A stretch of DNA of 21,264 nucleotides from Paulinella micropora. Lineage: Eukaryota > Cercozoa > Imbricatea > Euglyphida. The translations under genes were made by a program, and so were the position numbers. The stretch is from contig BJOX01000155.1 in NCBI GenBank assembly GCA_009731375.1, positions 62,268-83,531 of the forward strand, in the 5' to 3' direction. Below, piece after piece: positions 18,031-21,264 of this stretch; within the stretch, counting starts at the first letter, position 1, and every line of letters starts with the position of its first letter. The notes under the pieces were generated by a model, which was not told where the DNA came from, searched no databases, and saw only the letters and a program-made list of their open reading frames with translations.

Positions 18031-19420
18031 GCTCCGTTCTATTGACCTTTTTTTTAATGCAACGGTCAACGGGCAAAAAATTAGCCCCTTGTTCCCCACC
18101 GCGCGTGAAATTTCTGGTAATGTTTGTAATATATGTAATTTATGTGATGTATACAATGTATGTAGCGTATGTAGTGTATCTGATGTATGTAATGTATGTA
18201 TGGTAACGGTCAACGGGCAAAATATCAGCCCCTTGTTCCCCCACCGCAACGTGAAATTTCTGGTAATATATGTAATATATGTAATTTATGTTAATGTATA
18301 CAATGTATGTAGCGTATGTAAATTATGTTATGTATGTAATGTATGTAATGTATGTATGGTAACGGTCAACTGGCAAAAAATTAGCCCCTTGTTCCCACCG
18401 CAACGTGAAATTTCTGGTAATGTTTGTAATGTATGTCATTTATGTTATGTAAAACAATGTATGTAATGTATGTAATGTATGTAATGTATGTATGGTAACG
18501 GTCAACTGGCAAAATATCAGCCCCTTGTTCCCCACCGCGCGTGAAATTTCTGGTAATATATGTAATGTATGTCATTTATGTTATGTATACAATGTATGTA
18601 GCGTATGTAGTGTATGTGATGTATGTAAGATATGTAATGAATGTATGGTAACGGTCAACCGGCAAAATATCAGCCCCTTGTTCCCCACCGCGCGTGAAAT
18701 TTCTGGTAATGTTTGTAATATATGTAATTTATGTTAATGTATACAAATTATGTAACGTATGTTAATTATGTACTGTATGTAATATATGTAATGTATGTAT
18801 GGTAACGGTCAACGGGCAATAAAATATATGTAATATATGTATTGTATGTATGGTAACGGTCAAAAGGCAAAATATCAGCCCCTTGTTCCCCACCGCGCGT
18901 GAAATTTCTGGTAATGTATGTACTGCATGTAATTTATGTAATGTATAAAAGTATGTAAGGTATGTAGCGTATGTAGTTGTATGTAATATATGTAATATAT
19001 GTATGGTAACGGCCAACGGGCAAAAACTCAGGCCCTTGTTCCCCACCGCACGTTGAGATTTCTGGTAATATATGTAATGTATGTAATGTATGTAATGTAC
19101 ACAATGTATGTAATGCATGTAATGTATGTAATATATGTAATGTATGTATGGTAACGGTCAACGGACAAAATATCAGCCCCTGGTTCCCACCGCAACGTGA
19201 AATTTCTGGTAATCTATGTACTGCATGTAATTTATGTAATGTATACAATGTATGTAATGTATGCAATGTATGTAATGTATGTATGGTAACGGTCAAAAGG
19301 CAAAAACTCAGCCCCTTGTTCCCCAAAGCAACGTGAAATTTCTGGTAATATATGTAATGTATGTAATGTATGTAATGTATGTAATGTATATTATGTATGT
19401 TATGTATGTTATGCAGAGCT
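18031..19420 (+). repeat. Macrosatellite I, ten units of about 135-156 bp
   Basis: Each unit has a conserved core of about 65 bp: GGTAACGGTCAACGGGCAAA, then ATATCAGCCCCTTGTTCCCC, then ACCGCGCGTGAAATTTCTGG. Each core is followed by 70-90 bp of degenerate ATGTA/TATGTAAT octamers. Cores start at 18060 (lacking GGT), 18202, 18358, 18494, 18647, 18801 (truncated to about 30 bp), 18852, 19005, 19150 and 19285. An alternative core end, CACCGCAACGTGAAATTTC, marks several units. Frames spanning units hit stops in the octamer part, so no protein is supported. Confidence 0.95.
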
Positions 19421-19546
19421 GTGTGTTATGTTATGTACATAACATAACATAACATAACATAACATATGTACATAACATAACATAACATAACATATGTACA
19501 TAACATAACATAACATATGTACATAACATAACATAATGTTATGCAT
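19421..19546. repeat. Palindromic (AACAT)n pentamer tract
   Basis: It opens with a 26-bp perfect palindrome at 19424-19449 whose left half is TGTTATGTTATGT. Three further TATGTACATA centres separate (AACAT)n runs, and the tract ends in ATAATGTTATGC. The (TGTTA)n and (AACAT)n arms are mutually complementary. Confidence 0.93.
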
Positions 19547-19675
19547 CCTATGCTCCGTTCTTGTTCCCCACCGCCCACGCGAAGTTTCTGGTATGTATGC
19601 TGCGCAGCTAGGCTATGTATGTTAGCTTATGTCTGTATCTGTGTATATCTATGTATCTGTGTATCTTTGTGTCTG
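19547..19675. repeat. Diverged macrosatellite I core and degenerate linker
   Basis: ATGCTCCGTTCTTGTTCCCC, then ACCGCCCACGCGAAGTTTCT, then GGTATG at about 19549-19595 is a diverged relative of the macrosatellite core. It shares GCTCCGTTCT with the left edge of the array at about 18031. Degenerate TATCTGTG tetramers follow. Confidence 0.8.
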
Positions 19676-19719
<44 letters not shown>

Positions 19720-19764
19720 CATCTATCTATCTATCTATCTATCTATCCATCTTTCCATCTATCC

Positions 19765-19862
<98 letters not shown>
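19676..19862. repeat. (TCTA)n tract
   Basis: Tetramers with TCCA and TTCC variants near 19718-19760, then perfect TCTA to ATAGCCGTCC. Confidence 0.95.
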
Positions 19863-20009
19863 AGCCGTCCAGTGTTGCATAGCCCGGGCTAGGTCCCTGC
19901 GGGGGTTTAGGCCTCATACAATGTCATCATTGTAGCTTGCGCAAGCTTACGGTGCTCAAAACACTTGGACTAACGGCTTCCTTTTCTTTCTCTTCTTCCT
20001 TATCCTCCC
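19863..20009. other. Single-copy stretch grading into a polypyrimidine tract
   Basis: GCCGTCCAGTGTTGCATAGC, a GCCCGGGC palindrome, CAATGTCATCATTG and AGCTTGCGCAAGCT inverted repeats, then CTTCCTTTTCTTTCTCTTCT leading into element C. No gene seen. Confidence 0.6.
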
Positions 20010-20176
20010 ACTCTCCATTCCTAGATTGCCTTTTTCTTCAACGTCCTTCCTCCTCTTCTTTTTCCAGAACACAGTCTACCCGTGATTCCCATCCCGGACA
20101 CATGCACAGTACACAAATTATTGTTTGATGTGAAACTGCGTTCCTTTGCAAGGACTACATTCCTTTGCGACATCTC
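20010..20176 (+). mobile_element. Element C, copy 3 (longest), with exon-like block
   Basis: 20010-20049 matches 2793-2832 and 20071-20176 matches 17316-17421, so the family spans at least 167 bp. A pyrimidine-rich run ends in TTTTTCCAG at 20067, a good splice-acceptor shape. From 20070 one frame is open to the microsatellite and reads HSLPVIPIPDTCTVHKLLFD then VKLRSFARTTFLCDIS. The composition is protein-like. Element C may therefore be a mobilised gene fragment (acceptor plus partial exon). No donor is visible and I do not recognise the peptide. The 3' end is GACATCTC then (ATCT)n. Confidence 0.65.
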
Positions 20177-20266
<90 letters not shown>

Positions 20267-20270
20267 ATAT
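20177..20270. repeat. (TCTA)n tract
   Basis: It starts at the ATCTC terminus of element C copy 3 and ends in TATATCTATCTGTATGTGTG. Confidence 0.95.
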
Positions 20271-20312
20271 CTATCTGTATGTGTGTGTGTCCACTATTAG
20301 GGGAAGTTACAA

Positions 20313-20340
20313 CCGAGGGAGTGGCCGCAAACGTCTGGAA
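20313..20340 (+). repeat. Direct repeat flanking a hairpin-rich block, left copy
   Basis: CGAGGGAGTGGCCGCAAACG then TCTGGAA. It resembles CGAACGAGTGGCCGCAAAAC then GCCTGTAA at 20825-20852. The two bracket the near-palindrome and element J copy 2. Confidence 0.6.
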
Positions 20341-20359
20341 GGAATTCTGGTGTAACAGA

Positions 20360-20586
20360 ATAGTATGAGAAGTTCCTTGTCCTTAAGTACAACGAACAAT
20401 GACTTCAAGCGCTTCGATCTCAGTCAATATTTGCATCTACTAGCTGTTTTATGGCTCATTAGAAAGCTCTTGAAGAGAGCTTTCAAATGAGCCACTACAC
20501 AAGCCGCAAAGATCAGAACCGGCTGAGAACGAAACGTTTGAAGTAATTGCTCATTGTGGTTAAATACAAAGAACTTCTCATACTAT
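20360..20586. mobile_element. 227-bp near-palindromic foldback element (MITE-like)
   Basis: The ends are exact inverted repeats over 16 bp, ATAGTATGAGAAGTTC at 20360-20375 against its complement at 20571-20586. Imperfect complementarity continues inward, for example ACTTCAAGCGCTTCG against CGAAACGTTTGAAGT. At the centre, GGCTCATT (20453-20460) pairs with AATGAGCC, and GAAAGCTCT (20462-20470) pairs with AGAGCTTTC around a 5-nt loop. The whole element folds on itself around about 20473. No coding frame. It could be a foldback MITE or a hairpin-RNA source. Confidence 0.75.
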
Positions 20587-20591
20587 GCGGC

Positions 20592-20732
20592 TAGCCACAA
20601 ATTTGACGTGTTTTGCGGGCGAGCCGGACCGGGCCGGGCCGGCAAGCCCGCAAAACACGTCAAATTTGGCGCGCCGCATATGTAGTTTTATCGGTAACCT
20701 GACTACATTTTGTGGTGGTGACTGATAAAATG
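20592..20732. mobile_element. Double-hairpin element J, copy 2
   Basis: Stem 1 pairs 20594-20620 (GCCACAAATTTGACGTGTTT then TGCGGGC) with 20646-20670 (GCCCGCAAAACACGTCAAAT then TTGGC), with only one bulged base, around a 25-nt GC-rich loop of CCGGGC repeats. Flanking GCGGC and GCCGC extend it. Stem 2 pairs TTTTATCGGT (20686-20695) with ACTGATAAAA (20721-20730), where the single change leaves a G-T/G-U pair. It is adjacent to the foldback element ending at 20586. This copy is less decayed than copy 1. Confidence 0.78.
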
Positions 20733-20870
20733 TATTTGTATACATGTATATGAATGTATGTATGTTTTTTATGTATGTATGTATGTACGTAAACGATAAA
20801 TAAATCATAATACGAATATCAATACGAACGAGTGGCCGCAAAACGCCTGTAAACACTTCTTGTGTTTCAT
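20733..20870. other. AT-rich linker with right flanking direct repeat
   Basis: Degenerate ATGT tetramers and AATAAATAAATC-like sequence, then CGAACGAGTGGCCGCAAAAC at 20825-20852, which resembles 20313-20340. The rest is short and shows no gene. Confidence 0.6.
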
Positions 20871-20940
20871 ACGTGTGTGTGTGTGTGTGTGTATGTGTGT
20901 GTGTGTGTGTGTTGTGTGTGTTTTTGCTTTGTATTTGACT
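20871..20940. repeat. (GT)n tract
   Basis: GT dinucleotides with ATG and TTG interruptions, ending in TTTTTGCTTTGTATTTGAC. Confidence 0.92.
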
Positions 20941-20981
20941 GTTTATACATATATATATATATAGTTTATATATGTATATAT

Positions 20982-21069
<88 letters not shown>

Positions 21070-21091
21070 GTATATATATATATATATACAT

Positions 21092-21127
<36 letters not shown>

Positions 21128-21132
21128 GTATA

Positions 21133-21167
<35 letters not shown>

Positions 21168-21200
21168 GCTATGATGTAACAGACGTGTTACTACCGCCTG

Positions 21201-21261
<61 letters not shown>

Positions 21262-21264
21262 ACA
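20941..21264. repeat. AT-rich compound microsatellite
   Basis: (TA)n, then (GATA)n at about 20983-21027, a hexamer (TATATG)n at about 21027-21066, (TA)n, a short (CA)n at about 21092-21108, and (TA)n again. One unique island, GATGTAACAGACGTGTTACT, at about 21172-21191 has a small GTAAC...GTTAC inverted repeat. The window ends in (TA)n and GAAACA. Confidence 0.94.

Noticed and set aside
18031-19420. Small open frames (60-145 codons) in macrosatellite I on both strands
   Set aside because: They begin and end at different positions in each unit, and stops recur in the octamer linkers, so they follow the repeat structure.

Overview
This window is eukaryotic, non-coding, repeat-dominated DNA. Most of the 21 kb is simple sequence: (TCTA)n and its variants TACC, TCCA, TTTC and CTCT, plus (ACAT)n/(ATGT)n, (GT)n, (TATAG)n and (AT)n. 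Four runs of N mark assembly gaps at 2238-2289, 2833-2842, 7371-8089 and 10332-10341. I see no operon, ribosome binding site, rRNA, tRNA or CRISPR array. Polypyrimidine-AG acceptors, foldback elements and long microsatellites fit a nuclear genome, perhaps a protist, alga or invertebrate. I cannot name the organism. Most long open frames here are translations of simple repeats: TCTA reads Tyr-Leu-Ser-Ile in every frame, ATGT reads Met-Tyr-Val-Cys, and GT reads Val-Cys.

Layout. 1-2900: TCTA, TACC and GGTA tracts broken by five copies of a roughly 50-bp spacer (B), two copies of interspersed element A and a fragment of element C. 2957-3726: an (ACAT)n arm facing an (ATGT)n arm. 3781-4070: TCC/TCA triplets. 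4090-6233: a satellite of alternating long and short monomers, packaged with TCTA tracts into a higher-order unit, interrupted by element A and by a small inverted-repeat insertion. 6476-6952: a purine-rich stretch and a Gln/His-rich open frame. 7153-8264: two abutting element A pieces, a gap and a single-copy stretch. 8265-9665: TCTA tracts with four copies of spacer D. 9718-10218: a roughly 44-bp minisatellite inside a possible small DNA transposon. 10342-11075: ATGT and GATA tracts with three copies of spacer E. 11850-12405: a 42-bp minisatellite. 12574-12711: a CT tract and a candidate exon. 12748-12882: a double-hairpin element (J). 13162-13668: the most complete element A, on the minus strand. 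13777-14437: TACC and an inverted TATAG pentamer. 14661-15200: (GT)n. 15643-17151: a higher-order repeat with seven copies of spacer H. 17303-17898: elements C and A. 18031-19420: a macrosatellite with units of about 150 bp. 19421-21264: a palindromic pentamer tract, a third copy of element C with a splice-acceptor-like tract, a 227-bp near-palindrome, the second double-hairpin element and terminal AT-rich repeats.

Main pattern. The non-repetitive pieces are not random islands. Nearly all fall into a few short families, each repeatedly joined to TCTA-type microsatellite at a fixed base and strand. Elements A and C share no other obvious similarity, yet both end in ATCTC followed at once by (ATCT)n. 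This looks like a set of short elements that carry or seed microsatellites, with strand switches producing inverted microsatellite arms. Any protein-coding content is limited to three weak exon-like fragments, and there is no complete gene I can defend.
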